The notes under the pieces: model-generated
What the model saw: the letters and a program-made list of their open reading frames with translations, nothing else
What the model was told of the DNA's origin: nothing
Databases searched by the model: none
Part shown: piece by piece, positions 45,175-54,791 of the stretch
How positions within the stretch are numbered: the stretch's first letter is position 1
Layout of the letters: every line of letters begins with the position of its first letter
Assembly: GCF_020622065.1 (NCBI RefSeq)
Contig: NZ_JAHRYQ010000002.1
Location: 1,175,905-1,239,904, forward strand
Length of the DNA: 64,000 nt
Source of the DNA: Geothrix sp.
Lineage (GTDB): Bacteria; Acidobacteriota; Holophagae; Holophagales; Holophagaceae
Direction of reading: 5' to 3'
Made by a program: the position numbers and the translations under genes

Positions 45175-45206
45175 AAAAAGGGGAGCCCCCGGGCTCCCCT
45201 TTTTTG
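45175..45206 (+). terminator. intrinsic terminator after dnaK
   Basis: A6 then GGGAGCCC/GGGCTCCC stem and a T6 run. It lies between dnaK and dnaJ, so dnaJ can be expressed from its own start or by read-through. A symmetrical A-run gives bidirectional capacity. Confidence 0.9.
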
Positions 45207-45242
45207 CGCACGGAACAAATCTGAGTGCTCTAGACTAAACTC

Positions 45243-46310
45243 ATGTCCCACCCCGACTACTACAAGATCCTGGGCGTGCCGAAATCAGCCTCGGAAGAGG
45301 AGATCAAGAAGGCCTACCGGAAGCTGGCACGGAAGCACCATCCCGACCTGAACCCGGGCGACGCCAAGGCCGAGGCCGAGTTCAAGAAGCTCTCGGAAGC
45401 CAACGATGTGCTGTCGGACCCCGAGAAGCGGAAGAACTACGACCTCCACGGCGATCCCAACGGTCCCGGGGCGCAGGTCCCGCCGGGCTTCCCCCAGGGC
45501 GGGGGCTTCTCCTTCGAGGATGTTTTCGCGGGCTTCGGGGGCCGCCCCGTCCGTCACGGCCCCGAGCGGGGCGAAGATCTCGTCCATGCGGTGCGCCTGG
45601 GCTTCCGGGAGGCCTTCGAGGGCACTCGCCTCAGCTTGCGCGTCAACCGCTCCGAACCCTGCCTGACCTGCCATGGCACGGGCGAGGCCCACAAGAAGCA
45701 GGAGCCCTGCCGCACCTGCCACGGCAAGGGCAAGCTGGGCGGCGGCTCGGGGTTCCTGTCCTTCGGCCGCACCTGCCCGGACTGCCAGGGCCGTGGCATG
45801 CGGGCTCCCGCCTGCCCCGACTGCGGCGGCGCCGGGCGCCATGCCCGCCAGGAGACTGTCACCATCGCCATTCCCGCAGGGGTGGAGGATGGCGCCCGGC
45901 TGCGGGTGGCGGGGAAGGGTGAGGCTGGCCGGCGCGGCGGCGGCCCGGGCGACCTCTTCCTGCAGATCAGCATGGAGCCGGATGCCCGCTTCGAGCGCCG
46001 GGGCCCGAACCTGTATGTGAGGCTGCCCATCAGCTTCTCCGAGGCGGCCCTGGGGGCCAAGGTGGAGGTGCCCACCCCGGAGGGGCAGGCCACCATCAAG
46101 GTGCCGCCCGGCACTCAGACCGGCGCCAAGCTCCGGCTCAAGGGCCAGGGCATGCCCATCCCCCGGGCCAGCCAGCGGGGCGACCTCATCGCCGAGGTGG
46201 CCGTGGTGACGCCCAAGGTCCAGGACGAGCGCAGCAAGGAGCTGCTGCGGGAGCTGGCCGACCTGAACGATGCCGAAGTGCGCGAGCAGCGGAGTGCGAA
46301 TCATGGCTAA
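45243..46310 (+). CDS. dnaJ: chaperone DnaJ (Hsp40)
   Basis: 355 residues. J domain with HPD motif ([10 protein letters not shown]), short glycine-rich segment, four CxxCxGxG zinc repeats ([32 protein letters not shown]) and C-terminal substrate domain. A TAGACT hexamer nine bases before the ATG suggests a leaderless or near-leaderless start. Overlaps hspR by eight bases. Confidence 0.96.
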   Translation: MSHPDYYKILGVPKSASEEEIKKAYRKLARKHHPDLNPGDAKAEAEFKKLSEANDVLSDPEKRKNYDLHGDPNGPGAQVPPGFPQGGGFSFEDVFAGFGGRPVRHGPERGEDLVHAVRLGFREAFEGTRLSLRVNRSEPCLTCHGTGEAHKKQEPCRTCHGKGKLGGGSGFLSFGRTCPDCQGRGMRAPACPDCGGAGRHARQETVTIAIPAGVEDGARLRVAGKGEAGRRGGGPGDLFLQISMEPDARFERRGPNLYVRLPISFSEAALGAKVEVPTPEGQATIKVPPGTQTGAKLRLKGQGMPIPRASQRGDLIAEVAVVTPKVQDERSKELLRELADLNDAEVREQRSANHG

Positions 46311-46683
46311 AGATCCCCGCATGGGCGCCTACATGATCGGCGTGGTGTCGATGCGCTACAGCGTGCACCCCCAGACCCTGCGGCTCTACGAACGGGAGGG
46401 TCTGCTGACACCCAGCCGCACCGAGGGCAAGACCCGCCTCTACAGCGATGAGGACCTGGAGCGCCTCGAGTTCATCCTCAACCTCACCCGCGACCTGGGC
46501 GTGAACCTGGCGGGTGTGGAAGTGGTGCTGGGCCTGCGGGACCGGCTGAACCGCATGCAGGAGGATGTGGATCGCCTGGTGCAGGCCCTGGAAGCCGCGG
46601 GCCTGAAAGACATTCCGAAGCCGGGCACCTCGGCCACAGGTCTGGTGAAGCTGCCTTCCCACGGGCTGCGCAAGCGCAGCTGA
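46303..46683 (+). CDS. hspR: heat-shock repressor HspR (MerR family)
   Basis: 126 residues. N-terminal MerR helix-turn-helix: [26 protein letters not shown] and YSDEDLERL. It has the HspR-type feedback position, encoded in the dnaK cluster. HspR represses dnaK operons at HAIR sites with DnaK as corepressor. A degenerate HAIR half (CTGAGTGCTCTAGACT) lies just before dnaJ. The start is ATG 46303 with GGAG upstream. Confidence 0.9.
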   Translation: MAKDPRMGAYMIGVVSMRYSVHPQTLRLYEREGLLTPSRTEGKTRLYSDEDLERLEFILNLTRDLGVNLAGVEVVLGLRDRLNRMQEDVDRLVQALEAAGLKDIPKPGTSATGLVKLPSHGLRKRS

Positions 46684-46745
46684 ATGCGAGGCTTCGCTGG
46701 GAGCCGGGATCGCTTGCTATGCTGAACCTTCCTCCTAGGTGAACC

Positions 46746-47612
46746 GTGCCCCTCCGGCATCTCGAAGAGCGTTCGCTCGACAAGTACTTCGACTCCATCC
46801 GCCACCTGCCCTTGCTGACGGCGGAGGAGGAGCGCATCAACGGGCGGCTGTGGCAGAACGACCGCAATCCCGAGGGCCTGCGCAAGCTGGTGGAGGGCAA
46901 TCTGCGGTTCGTGGTGAAGGAGGCCCGGAAGTTTGAAGGCATGGGCCTCGACCTGCTGGACCTCATCAGCGAGGGCAACCTGGGCCTCATCGAAGCCGCC
47001 AAGCGCTACGACCCCGAGCGGCTGAACAAGTTCCTCACCTACGCCTCCTGGTGGGTGCGGCAGGCCATCTTCCACGCCTTGGCTGAGCACGGGAACAAGA
47101 TCCGCCTGCCCCAGAAGGTGGCGGGCCATCTGGTGCAGCTCAATCGGGTGACCCAGAAACTCAGCCAGTCCCTGGGCCGCACACCAATGATCAAGGAGAT
47201 CGCCGAGGCCGCGAACCTCAGCGTGGATGAGGTCCAGCGGCTGCAGGTGCTGCAGCAGACCACCTCCACCGTTTCGACCGAGCAGGGCCTGGGGGATTCC
47301 GACCTCACCGTGGGCGACAGCCTGGAGCAGGAGGTGGAGCCCTCCGCCATGCACACGCTCGACCAGGAGGCCTTCCTCGAGCAGATCGAAGCGAGCCTGG
47401 CGACGCTGAGCGAGAAGGAACGGAAGATCATCGCCCTGCACTTCGGCCTGGGCGGCCACGATCCCCTGACCCTCGAGCAGATCGGCAAGCAGTTCGACCC
47501 GCCCATCTCCCGCGAGCGCGTGCGGCAGCTGGAGGAGCGCGCCTTCTCGCGCATCCGCGAGCGCCGCCGCGAAATCCTGGGTGGTTTCCTGTGGGGCGGG
47601 GACGAGCCATGA
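46746..47612 (+). CDS. sigma-70 family RNA polymerase sigma factor (group 2/RpoD-like)
   Basis: 288 residues. Region 2 (LRFVVKEARKFEG, LDLISEGNLGLIEA, YASWWVRQAI), region 3 and region 4 (LGGHDPLTLEQIG, ISRERVRQLEERA) are intact; no region 1.1. GTG start with AGGTGAA before it. Sits after hspR and overlaps the next gene at ATGA. A stationary-phase or heat-shock role fits the position. Not the main RpoD, which is far longer. Confidence 0.9.
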   Translation: MPLRHLEERSLDKYFDSIRHLPLLTAEEERINGRLWQNDRNPEGLRKLVEGNLRFVVKEARKFEGMGLDLLDLISEGNLGLIEAAKRYDPERLNKFLTYASWWVRQAIFHALAEHGNKIRLPQKVAGHLVQLNRVTQKLSQSLGRTPMIKEIAEAANLSVDEVQRLQVLQQTTSTVSTEQGLGDSDLTVGDSLEQEVEPSAMHTLDQEAFLEQIEASLATLSEKERKIIALHFGLGGHDPLTLEQIGKQFDPPISRERVRQLEERAFSRIRERRREILGGFLWGGDEP

Positions 47613-48496
47613 AGGGCCGTCCCGACTGTCCCCGCTGCCAGGGAAAAGGCCTCATCTTCGATCCCGATCCGCAGAAACCGGTGGTCCTGTGCGGCTGCAC
47701 GGTGGACCTGGCGCCGGATGTCGAGACGCTGGGTCTGCCCGCCCGCTACCGCGAGGCGGAGTTCACCCGCTTCTGGAAGTGGTGGAACAACGCCCAGGCC
47801 AGCCATGTCCGCCCCCTGCTCGATCGCGTCGGCGACCTGGAGGAGCTGCTGGCCCGGCCGGCGGAGGAGGTGGGCGAACTGGAAGGGCGCGACGACCTCG
47901 TCAAGCTGATGCAGGCCCTCAAGCGGCGACCGGAGCACGGCATCCGCCCTGTCGGCGCCGAGGCCCTCGCCCAATGGGCGCTGAACGGGAAGCACAAGTT
48001 CCGCCATGGCTGGGAGCTCTGGTGGATCCACGGCCCCGCCCAGAGCGGGCGCAGCACCCTGGCCGCCGCGGCGCTGCGGGCCTGGACCGAGCGCGTGGGC
48101 AAGGGGGGCCGTTTTGTCTCGCTGCGGACCCTGAGCCAGTCCATCAAGGATGTCTATCACGACATCCGCAGCTATCAGAACCAGGCCTTCCAGAGCGTGC
48201 GCGACCTCATCGAGCCGCTGCAGGACCAACCCCTGCTCGTGCTGGACGACTGGGACCGCATGGATACCGACATCCGCGTCGCTCAGGCACTGGCGCAGCT
48301 GCTCGACCATCGCTACAGCGAAGAGCTGCCCACGATCCTTACCGCGGCCGGGCCTCCGGAGGCCCTGGATCGCCGGGAGAACCATCCGCTGGCCCGCCTC
48401 GAGGACGGGAGCCTCCTGGAGCGCCTCCGCGGGGCCGAGCGCGTGGAGATGGTACCGGCCCTCCGGTTCTGGATCGATCGCTTGGAGCGTCGTTAG
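47609..48496 (+). CDS. DnaC-like AAA+ ATPase with N-terminal zinc finger
   Basis: 295 residues. Two CxxC motifs at the N terminus (CPRC and CGC), then an AAA+ core: Walker A GPAQSGRST and Walker B LLVLDDWD. Similar in build to DnaC/DnaI-type helicase loaders and IstB. Overlaps the sigma gene at ATGA, so they are translated together. No replication gene adjoins. Start ATG at 47609. Confidence 0.85.
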   Translation: MKGRPDCPRCQGKGLIFDPDPQKPVVLCGCTVDLAPDVETLGLPARYREAEFTRFWKWWNNAQASHVRPLLDRVGDLEELLARPAEEVGELEGRDDLVKLMQALKRRPEHGIRPVGAEALAQWALNGKHKFRHGWELWWIHGPAQSGRSTLAAAALRAWTERVGKGGRFVSLRTLSQSIKDVYHDIRSYQNQAFQSVRDLIEPLQDQPLLVLDDWDRMDTDIRVAQALAQLLDHRYSEELPTILTAAGPPEALDRRENHPLARLEDGSLLERLRGAERVEMVPALRFWIDRLERR

Positions 48497-48499
48497 GCG

Positions 48500-51052
48500 A
48501 TGGACTCGCTGCTGCGCCGCCTGCTCCGTCTGCACCTCTCCCGGTCGCCGGGCCTCTGGCTCCTCACGGCCGGCCTGACGCTGCTGCTGGGGTTGGGCAC
48601 CCTCCGCGTAGAGCGGGCCCTGGATCTGATGAGCCTCCTGCCCACGGACCACCCGGCCGTGCGGGCCAACCTGGAGGCGGGCGTGGGTCAGCAGGAGTTG
48701 CTCTGGCTTGTGGCCGAGGGCGGCGAGGCTGATCTCGAGGCCCGCCGGGCCTGGGCCGAAGGCCTGGTGGACCGCCTGCTCCAGGAAGGCAACCTGCCCC
48801 TGAACGGCCTGGCGGCCGAAGGGCGCCTGTCGGACCCCGTCCCGGTGCCGGGCCCCGGCGGCCTGAGTCCCTGGCCCGCCCTGCTGGCCGTGGGCGCCAT
48901 CACGGAAGGGGATGCCGCCGTCAGCCGCCTCACCACGGAAACGCTCTATACGCTGGCCCCGGCCTGGCTGGGGGATCGCCTCGCCCCCCTGAATGATCCC
49001 GAAGGGCTGAGGCGCCGCCTGGAGGCCACGGCCAAGGCCCTGGCCTCCCCGGAGCCGCTGCCCGCGGCGCTGGCACGGCTGGATCCGCTCGGGCTGCGGG
49101 ATCTCGCGCCCCAGAACGGCGAGGGCATGGCCAAGGCCCGGGAGCTGGGTCGCGCGTTCACCCTGCGCATGCGCACGGGGTATCTCGAGACCAAGGACGG
49201 CCGCTTCGTGATGCTGCCACTGGTGGCCAGCTTCCCCGCCTCGGAGGTGAAGGCCACCACCCGCGCGCTGGTCTGGTTGGGGCGCGGTGGCGGGGGCCCC
49301 CTGCCCGCCACCGCCAGCCTCCAGGAGGTCGAAGCGGCCCTGGGGCCCCAGGCGGACCGGGCCTTCCCCCTCCAGGCCACGGGGGCCCATGCCATCACCG
49401 CCTGGGAATCGCACCGGCTCACGGGCGAGGTGCTGCTCAGCCTGGCTCTCAGCTTCGTCCTCATCGGCCTGGTCTATTGGCTGGGCTTCCGCACCCTGGC
49501 GGGCTACGGCTTCGTGATGGTGCCCCTCCTGGTCGGCATGTTCTGGGCCCTGGGCCTTACGGGCTGGATGCTGGGCCGCGTGAACCTCATGGCCGCGGGC
49601 TTCGGCGCCGTGCTGCTGGGCGTGGGCGATGATGTGGGCATCCTGCTTTTCAGCCGGTATCGCGAGGAGCGCCGGGCCGGCCGGCCGAAACCCCGGGCCC
49701 TGCGCGCCGCCCTGCTCGGCACGGGCCCCGGCGTGGTGGCGGGCGCCCTGGCCACGGCCCTGGCCTTCCTGGCCCTGGCCTTCGCGCCCTTCCCGGGCAT
49801 CCGCGACCTGGGCCTGACCACGGGCCTGGGCCTGCTGGCCTGCCTCGCGGCCACCTTCCTGGTGCTGCCGCCCCTGTTGATGGCCCTGGATCATGGCCGG
49901 GGGACCTTCGCCCCAGGCCCACCGGCACCCCTGCCGCACCGCCGGGCCTGGGCCCCCTGGGCCGCGCTGGCCCTGCTGGTGCTGGCTCTGGCGGGTGCGC
50001 CGCGCACCCGCTGGGAGGAGGACCTGCGCCGCTTCCGCGCCCAGGGCAACCCCGCCCTCACGCTCCAGGAGCGCCTGACCAAGAACCTTGGCGCCAGCCT
50101 CCAGCCCCTGGCCATCCAGATCCCCCTCGATGATCCCGACCGCCTGCCGGCCCGGTGGAACAAGCTGAGCCCGATCCTGCGGGAGGCGGGCCTGCCGGTG
50201 CCGGACTGGAAGACCCTGGATCCGGAGTTGCGCCATGTCCTGGGCTCTGAAACCTGGCGCCACCAAGTCCTGGAGGCCGCGACCAAGGCCGGGCTGGATC
50301 CCGCGGGCCTGGAGGGCCCCCTTTCCGCCCTGGCCGCCGCCGCCGCGGATCCGGCCCAACCCGTGCGGGCCCTCCAGTCCCTGCTGCCGCGGGCGGCCCA
50401 GCCGCCCGAGGGGAGCCATCGTTGGAACCTGTGGGAGGGCCTGCACCGACGCGGGAAATCCGCGCCGCTGGCCCCCGCCCTCACGGTGCCGATCCGCCTC
50501 GACGAGGCCTCCCTCACCCGCCTGACACCGGTGGTGGAAGCGGCGGGGGGGCGGTTCGTGGGCACCCAGCCCCTCTTCCGGGTGGTGAAGGGCATCGCCC
50601 GGGACGCGGTGCGGGAGGCGGTGCTGCTGGCCTTGGCGGGCATCTTCGCCGTCATCGCCTGGTTCGGGCGCAGCCTCCGCTTCGCCTGCCTCGCCCTGGT
50701 GCCGCTGCTGGCCAGCCAGGCTGGCGCCCTGGGGGCCCTCGGCTGGGGCGGAGAGCCGCTGACCTTCCTGTCCCTCATGGCCATCCCCATCGCCTTGGGC
50801 GTCAGCGTGGACACCGCCTTCAACCTGCTGCACCGCGCCCGGGGGGAGGCCGACGCCCCCCAGCGCGTGGCCCGCGTGAACGCCGTCTGCGCGGGCACGA
50901 CCCTCGCCGGATTCGGCGGCATGGTGTTCAGCGGCTACCGCGGCTTGCGGGGTCTCGGTCTCGCCTGCCTGGGAGGCGTGGCCCTGGCCTTGCTCCTCAC
51001 CCAGTGGCTGCTGCCCGTGCTGCTGGAGAAGTGGCCTCTGGAGAAGAAGTGA
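48500..51052 (+). CDS. RND/MMPL-type membrane exporter
   Basis: 850 residues. Two halves, each with a large extracytoplasmic loop and a cluster of membrane helices (about 12 in all). LGVGDDVGILLFSRYREERR near 370-390 and LGVSVDTAFNLLHRARGE near 770-790 are the paired polar motifs of MMPL/HpnN-type transporters that carry lipids or hopanoids. It starts three bases after the ATPase stop and ends overlapping the methyltransferase start. Confidence 0.9.
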   Translation: MDSLLRRLLRLHLSRSPGLWLLTAGLTLLLGLGTLRVERALDLMSLLPTDHPAVRANLEAGVGQQELLWLVAEGGEADLEARRAWAEGLVDRLLQEGNLPLNGLAAEGRLSDPVPVPGPGGLSPWPALLAVGAITEGDAAVSRLTTETLYTLAPAWLGDRLAPLNDPEGLRRRLEATAKALASPEPLPAALARLDPLGLRDLAPQNGEGMAKARELGRAFTLRMRTGYLETKDGRFVMLPLVASFPASEVKATTRALVWLGRGGGGPLPATASLQEVEAALGPQADRAFPLQATGAHAITAWESHRLTGEVLLSLALSFVLIGLVYWLGFRTLAGYGFVMVPLLVGMFWALGLTGWMLGRVNLMAAGFGAVLLGVGDDVGILLFSRYREERRAGRPKPRALRAALLGTGPGVVAGALATALAFLALAFAPFPGIRDLGLTTGLGLLACLAATFLVLPPLLMALDHGRGTFAPGPPAPLPHRRAWAPWAALALLVLALAGAPRTRWEEDLRRFRAQGNPALTLQERLTKNLGASLQPLAIQIPLDDPDRLPARWNKLSPILREAGLPVPDWKTLDPELRHVLGSETWRHQVLEAATKAGLDPAGLEGPLSALAAAAADPAQPVRALQSLLPRAAQPPEGSHRWNLWEGLHRRGKSAPLAPALTVPIRLDEASLTRLTPVVEAAGGRFVGTQPLFRVVKGIARDAVREAVLLALAGIFAVIAWFGRSLRFACLALVPLLASQAGALGALGWGGEPLTFLSLMAIPIALGVSVDTAFNLLHRARGEADAPQRVARVNAVCAGTTLAGFGGMVFSGYRGLRGLGLACLGGVALALLLTQWLLPVLLEKWPLEKK

Positions 51053-52113
51053 ATCCGCTGAACGAGCTGCTGCAGACCCGACTTTCCGCAGGCCCCGTCC
51101 CCGCCGCCGAGGTGATGGCCCTGGGCCTCTACCATCCGGAGCACGGCTACTACCGGCGCCAGGAGGGCCCCTGGGGCTTCGACGGCAAGGACTACTACAC
51201 GGCCCTGGATCTGGGACCCCTGCTGGGGCAGACCTTGGCCCTGCGTCTGGAAGCCGCGTGGGAGCGCCTGGATCGGCCCGCCCGCTTCACCGCACTCGAA
51301 CCCGGCGCGGGCCGCGGCTGGCTGGGCCGCGATGTGCTGAATGCCGTCTCAGGTCCCTTCGCCGAAGCGCTGATCTATGTGCACCGCGACGACAACCCTG
51401 CCGCCCACCGGGCGGCGGAAGAAGCCCTGGCGCCTTTCCTGATGGCGAATCGCGCGCGATTCGCCGCCGAGGACGAACCCCTGGAACCGTTTACGGGCGC
51501 GGTGTTCAGCAACGAACTCTTCGATGCCCTGCCCGCCCAGCCCTGGCGATGGGACGGCACGCGGTGGACGCGCGAGGTGCTGACGCCGGCGGGTCCCGAG
51601 TGGCAGGCGGCGGATCCCGGCGAGGCCGGAGCCTGGTTCGCCGCGCGGACCGATGGCCTGGAGCCCCGCGACGGCAGCATCTGGTGCGAGTCCATGCCCG
51701 GCCTGGTCCACGAACTGGCGCGGTCCCTGGAGGCGGGGCTCTTCCTGACCGTGGACTACGGCGAGGCCGCAGACCGGCTGCTGGCCAAGGGAGCCGACCT
51801 GCGCCGCTACAAGGCCCACAGCGTGGACGGCAAGTGGCACGAGGACCTGGGCGAGGCCGACCTGACCGCCGATGTGGACTTCACGCGACTCGCCATCCTG
51901 CTGGAACAGGAAGGGATGACGCAGCTCTCGCACATGGAGCTGAGCAAGTGGATCCGCACCCACGCGCCCCTGGAACGGTGGGGGGCTGAATGGATGACGC
52001 TGCCCACCCCCGAGCGCATGAAGCGCACCGAGAACCTCCTCCAGCTCACCCTCCCGGACATGATGGGCAGCCGGTTCCGGGTGCTGGAGGGGTGGAAAGG
52101 GCGGGCCGAGTAG
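51049..52113 (+). CDS. SAM-dependent methyltransferase, MidA/NDUFAF7 type
   Basis: 354 residues. DUF185-type fold: YYTALDLGPLLGQTLA near the start, ALEPGAGRGWLGRDV (SAM site), VFSNELFDALPA, and FLTVDYGEAADRL. Eukaryotic relatives methylate an Arg of complex I. GTG start overlapping the RND TGA (GTGA), so coupled. The partner in this bacterium is unknown; the family often sits near membrane genes. Confidence 0.9.
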   Translation: MNPLNELLQTRLSAGPVPAAEVMALGLYHPEHGYYRRQEGPWGFDGKDYYTALDLGPLLGQTLALRLEAAWERLDRPARFTALEPGAGRGWLGRDVLNAVSGPFAEALIYVHRDDNPAAHRAAEEALAPFLMANRARFAAEDEPLEPFTGAVFSNELFDALPAQPWRWDGTRWTREVLTPAGPEWQAADPGEAGAWFAARTDGLEPRDGSIWCESMPGLVHELARSLEAGLFLTVDYGEAADRLLAKGADLRRYKAHSVDGKWHEDLGEADLTADVDFTRLAILLEQEGMTQLSHMELSKWIRTHAPLERWGAEWMTLPTPERMKRTENLLQLTLPDMMGSRFRVLEGWKGRAE

Positions 52114-52148
52114 CTACCTCGTCGAGGTCCTCCGGCTCGCCCCTCGCG

Positions 52149-52667
52149 TCATCGGCTGCTTTTGGGAATCGACATCGGATCCAGCCAGAGGCCGCTCCAG
52201 TCAACGGATGCGGAAATGCCCATCCGTCTGCCGGGACGCAGGAGCCGGCTCTGCCAATCCCCGTCGAGGGGCACGACGAAGAAGCGCGGGGCCTCGGACT
52301 TCGGCTGGAACTTCAAGATGAGGAGATCATCGGTCCGCCGGGGGATGAGGTCCCCGACCCAGCGGCGGTAGGCCACGCGGGCCTTCAGGTTGCCGACGGC
52401 CTCGGCGGCCGCCGTGAGCGGCCGTCCGGGCTGGTTCAAGGAAGCTTCCCGGTTGGCTCCGGGCCAGGCCTTCTTGGGGCCCGTCCAGAACAGGACCGTG
52501 CATTCCGGGGGAGCATTCAGCACCTGGATCTTGATGGTCAGCTCGGCGGATCCCTGGCTGGCCGGGGTTTCCCAGCGCCACAGGAAAGCGAGGCTCGCCA
52601 GGAGGAGGGCGCACCACAGGGCGTAGTACCAGCGCCGCTTGTAATGAATGGAACGGATTTGAATCAT
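52149..52667 (-). CDS. membrane-anchored hypothetical protein
   Basis: 172 residues. Basic N terminus, one signal-anchor helix (residues about 14-30), and a soluble outer part with several Trp and Pro and a basic tail (KSSR). No family was recognised. Convergent with the methyltransferase and 43 bases upstream of the CocE-type hydrolase on the same strand. Confidence 0.7.
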   Translation of the reverse strand: MIQIRSIHYKRRWYYALWCALLLASLAFLWRWETPASQGSAELTIKIQVLNAPPECTVLFWTGPKKAWPGANREASLNQPGRPLTAAAEAVGNLKARVAYRRWVGDLIPRRTDDLLILKFQPKSEAPRFFVVPLDGDWQSRLLRPGRRMGISASVDWSGLWLDPMSIPKSSR

Positions 52668-52710
52668 CGGTGGCTCCGTGGCGAAGGCGATCCCTATGGG
52701 CGGAACGCCC

Positions 52711-54624
52711 TCAGGGCTGTTCCGGCCACCGGTGAAGGCCGATGCCGCTGGGTCTTGCCGCGTCGTGGAACACGGTGTGGGTGGCCTTCTGGTAGTCTTC
52801 GGCCCGGGCTTCGTTGATGTTGGTGAAGACCTGGGGATTGCGGTCCATCAGGGGGAACCAGGTGCTCTGGATCTGCACCATGACGCGGTGCCCCTTTTGA
52901 AAGGTGTGGAAGATGTCGTTCATGGACCAGGCCACGCGGGTGGGCTGGCCGGGCACGAAGGGGGTCGGGTGCTCCAGACTGTCGCGGAACTTGCCGCGCA
53001 TGACCTCGCCGCGCACCAGCTGTTGATAGCCGCCCATGGGGTTGGGCGTGCGATCCCAGGGTGAGCCGCCCTCCTGGAAGTCAGGGTTCCTGAAGGTATC
53101 GGGATAGACATCGATGAGCTTCACCACCCAGTCGGCATCGGTGCCGGTGGTGGCCACGAAGAGTTCGGGTCGCAGGGGGCCGGCCAAGGTCAAGTCCTGG
53201 GTCAGGGGCTCGGTCTGGAAGACCAGCACATCGGGTCGCCGCCCGGCGAAGCGCTGATCGGCGGTCATGTACTCCTTGGGCATGCCGATGGCGACCTGTT
53301 CGATGAAGGGCACGGGCTTGGCCGGGTCGGAGATGAAGGACTCGGCCCCCCCCTCGGCGGGGGGCGGCGCAAAGGACAGGCCCCCGCCGGGCTGGAGGTA
53401 GAGCCTGGCCTCTTTCGCCTGCTTCGGTGGCCAGGCCTCCAGCCGGTGCCAGCGGTTGGCACCGGTCTCGAAGACCGTGGCCTTGGCGAGATCCGGAGAC
53501 TTCTCCTGCTTCAGGTGGTGCATGAAGAAGGGGAAGAGCACCTCGGCCTGGAACCAGTCCGAGGTGTTGGAACCGAACTGCACGGGGCCCAGACGGTCCC
53601 CCTTGCTGCGCTCCCAGCCGCCATGGAACCAGGGGCCCATGACCAGGCGGTTGTCCGTGGCGGGGCTCTGGCGGTTGACGGTCTGGAACAGCTGGAGGGC
53701 GCCGTAGAGATTCTCCGCGTCGAACCAGCCGCCCACGGTGAGCACGGCGGGCTTCACGGCCTTCAACTGGGGCCGGAGGTTCCGGGCCTGCCAGAAGGCG
53801 TCGTAGGTGGGGTGGGCCAGCATCTCGTTCCAGAAGGCTACTTCCTTCGTGTACTGCCGGGTGGCGGCCGTGGGGCCCAGACGCAGGAACCACGCGTAGC
53901 CGTCCGAGGTGCCGTGCTGGAGCGGCGTCGGGTACTTCTGGGTGGGCTCCGGGCGGGGCAGGCCGAAGCTCGTCATGAAGTTGAAGGCATGGGGCAGCCA
54001 GAGGGCACCGTTGCGGTGGAAGTCGTCGCCCGTGAACCAGTCCATGATGGGCGCCTCCGGCGAGACGGCCTTGAGGGCTGGGTGGCCCGACAGCATGCCC
54101 ACGGCGGTGTAGAAGCCGGGATAGCTGATGCCCCACTGGCCCACGCGGCCGTTGTTCCGCTCCGTGTGCGCCAGCAGCCAGTCCAGGGTGTCGAAGGTGT
54201 CCGTGCTCTCATCCACCGCGGCGCCGCTGACGGTGCGCTGGGGCCGCATGTTCACGAACTCGCCTTCGGACATCATCCGGCCGCGCACATCCTGATAGAC
54301 GAAGATGAAGCCCTCTTCCTGGAAGCGGGCCGAGGGGCCCAGGTGGGGAGGGAAGGCGGCCTCGCCGTAGGGCCACACGCTGTAGGGGGTGCGCTGCAAC
54401 AGGATGGGGTAGGTGCGGTGGGCGTCCTTCGGCGTGTAGATGGCCGTGAAGAGCTTGACGCCGTCCCGCATGGGGATCAGGACTTCGCGCTTGGTGTAGT
54501 GGGTGCGCGGGGAGGGATCGGGGGCCCCGGCCTCTTGAGCGCGGGCCCCGGTCGAGCTGCCGGACAGGACCAGGGGCAAGAGCAGGGACAGGAGCGTGGC
54601 GCACAGGGCGCGGATCAGGGTCAC
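52711..54624 (-). CDS. secreted CocE/NonD family hydrolase (alpha-amino-acid ester hydrolase-like)
   Basis: 637 residues. Signal peptide (about 29 residues), alpha/beta hydrolase with catalytic Ser in GQWGISYPGF, Asp in VGGWFDAENLYG and His in MGPWFHGG, and a C-terminal jelly-roll (RVAWSMNDIFHTF). The family includes cocaine esterase, glutaryl-7-ACA acylases and Xaa-Pro peptidases. Export suggests nutrient or antibiotic-ester hydrolysis in the periplasm. Divergent from aguA. Confidence 0.93.
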   Translation of the reverse strand: MTLIRALCATLLSLLLPLVLSGSSTGARAQEAGAPDPSPRTHYTKREVLIPMRDGVKLFTAIYTPKDAHRTYPILLQRTPYSVWPYGEAAFPPHLGPSARFQEEGFIFVYQDVRGRMMSEGEFVNMRPQRTVSGAAVDESTDTFDTLDWLLAHTERNNGRVGQWGISYPGFYTAVGMLSGHPALKAVSPEAPIMDWFTGDDFHRNGALWLPHAFNFMTSFGLPRPEPTQKYPTPLQHGTSDGYAWFLRLGPTAATRQYTKEVAFWNEMLAHPTYDAFWQARNLRPQLKAVKPAVLTVGGWFDAENLYGALQLFQTVNRQSPATDNRLVMGPWFHGGWERSKGDRLGPVQFGSNTSDWFQAEVLFPFFMHHLKQEKSPDLAKATVFETGANRWHRLEAWPPKQAKEARLYLQPGGGLSFAPPPAEGGAESFISDPAKPVPFIEQVAIGMPKEYMTADQRFAGRRPDVLVFQTEPLTQDLTLAGPLRPELFVATTGTDADWVVKLIDVYPDTFRNPDFQEGGSPWDRTPNPMGGYQQLVRGEVMRGKFRDSLEHPTPFVPGQPTRVAWSMNDIFHTFQKGHRVMVQIQSTWFPLMDRNPQVFTNINEARAEDYQKATHTVFHDAARPSGIGLHRWPEQP

Positions 54625-54791
54625 GGGGGCCTCGGAATGGAAGCATCATGGTATGCGGCCTCGCGGTTCCTTGGGCAATTCCGGAGCCGATCCCTGTCAT
54701 CGCAGCAATAAGGCTCGACCTGGGGAGGGGCTTTTGCTGAACTGGAAGGTGGCTCCGCCTGGAGCCCATCCAGTCCCGGGGTCCCCGAGCC

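Noticed and set aside
47039-50833. Minus-strand open frame of 1264 codons
   Set aside because: It lies wholly antisense to the sigma factor, ATPase and RND exporter genes, has a His/Gly/Gln/Arg-rich composition and no domain; long open frames on the opposite strand are expected at this GC content.
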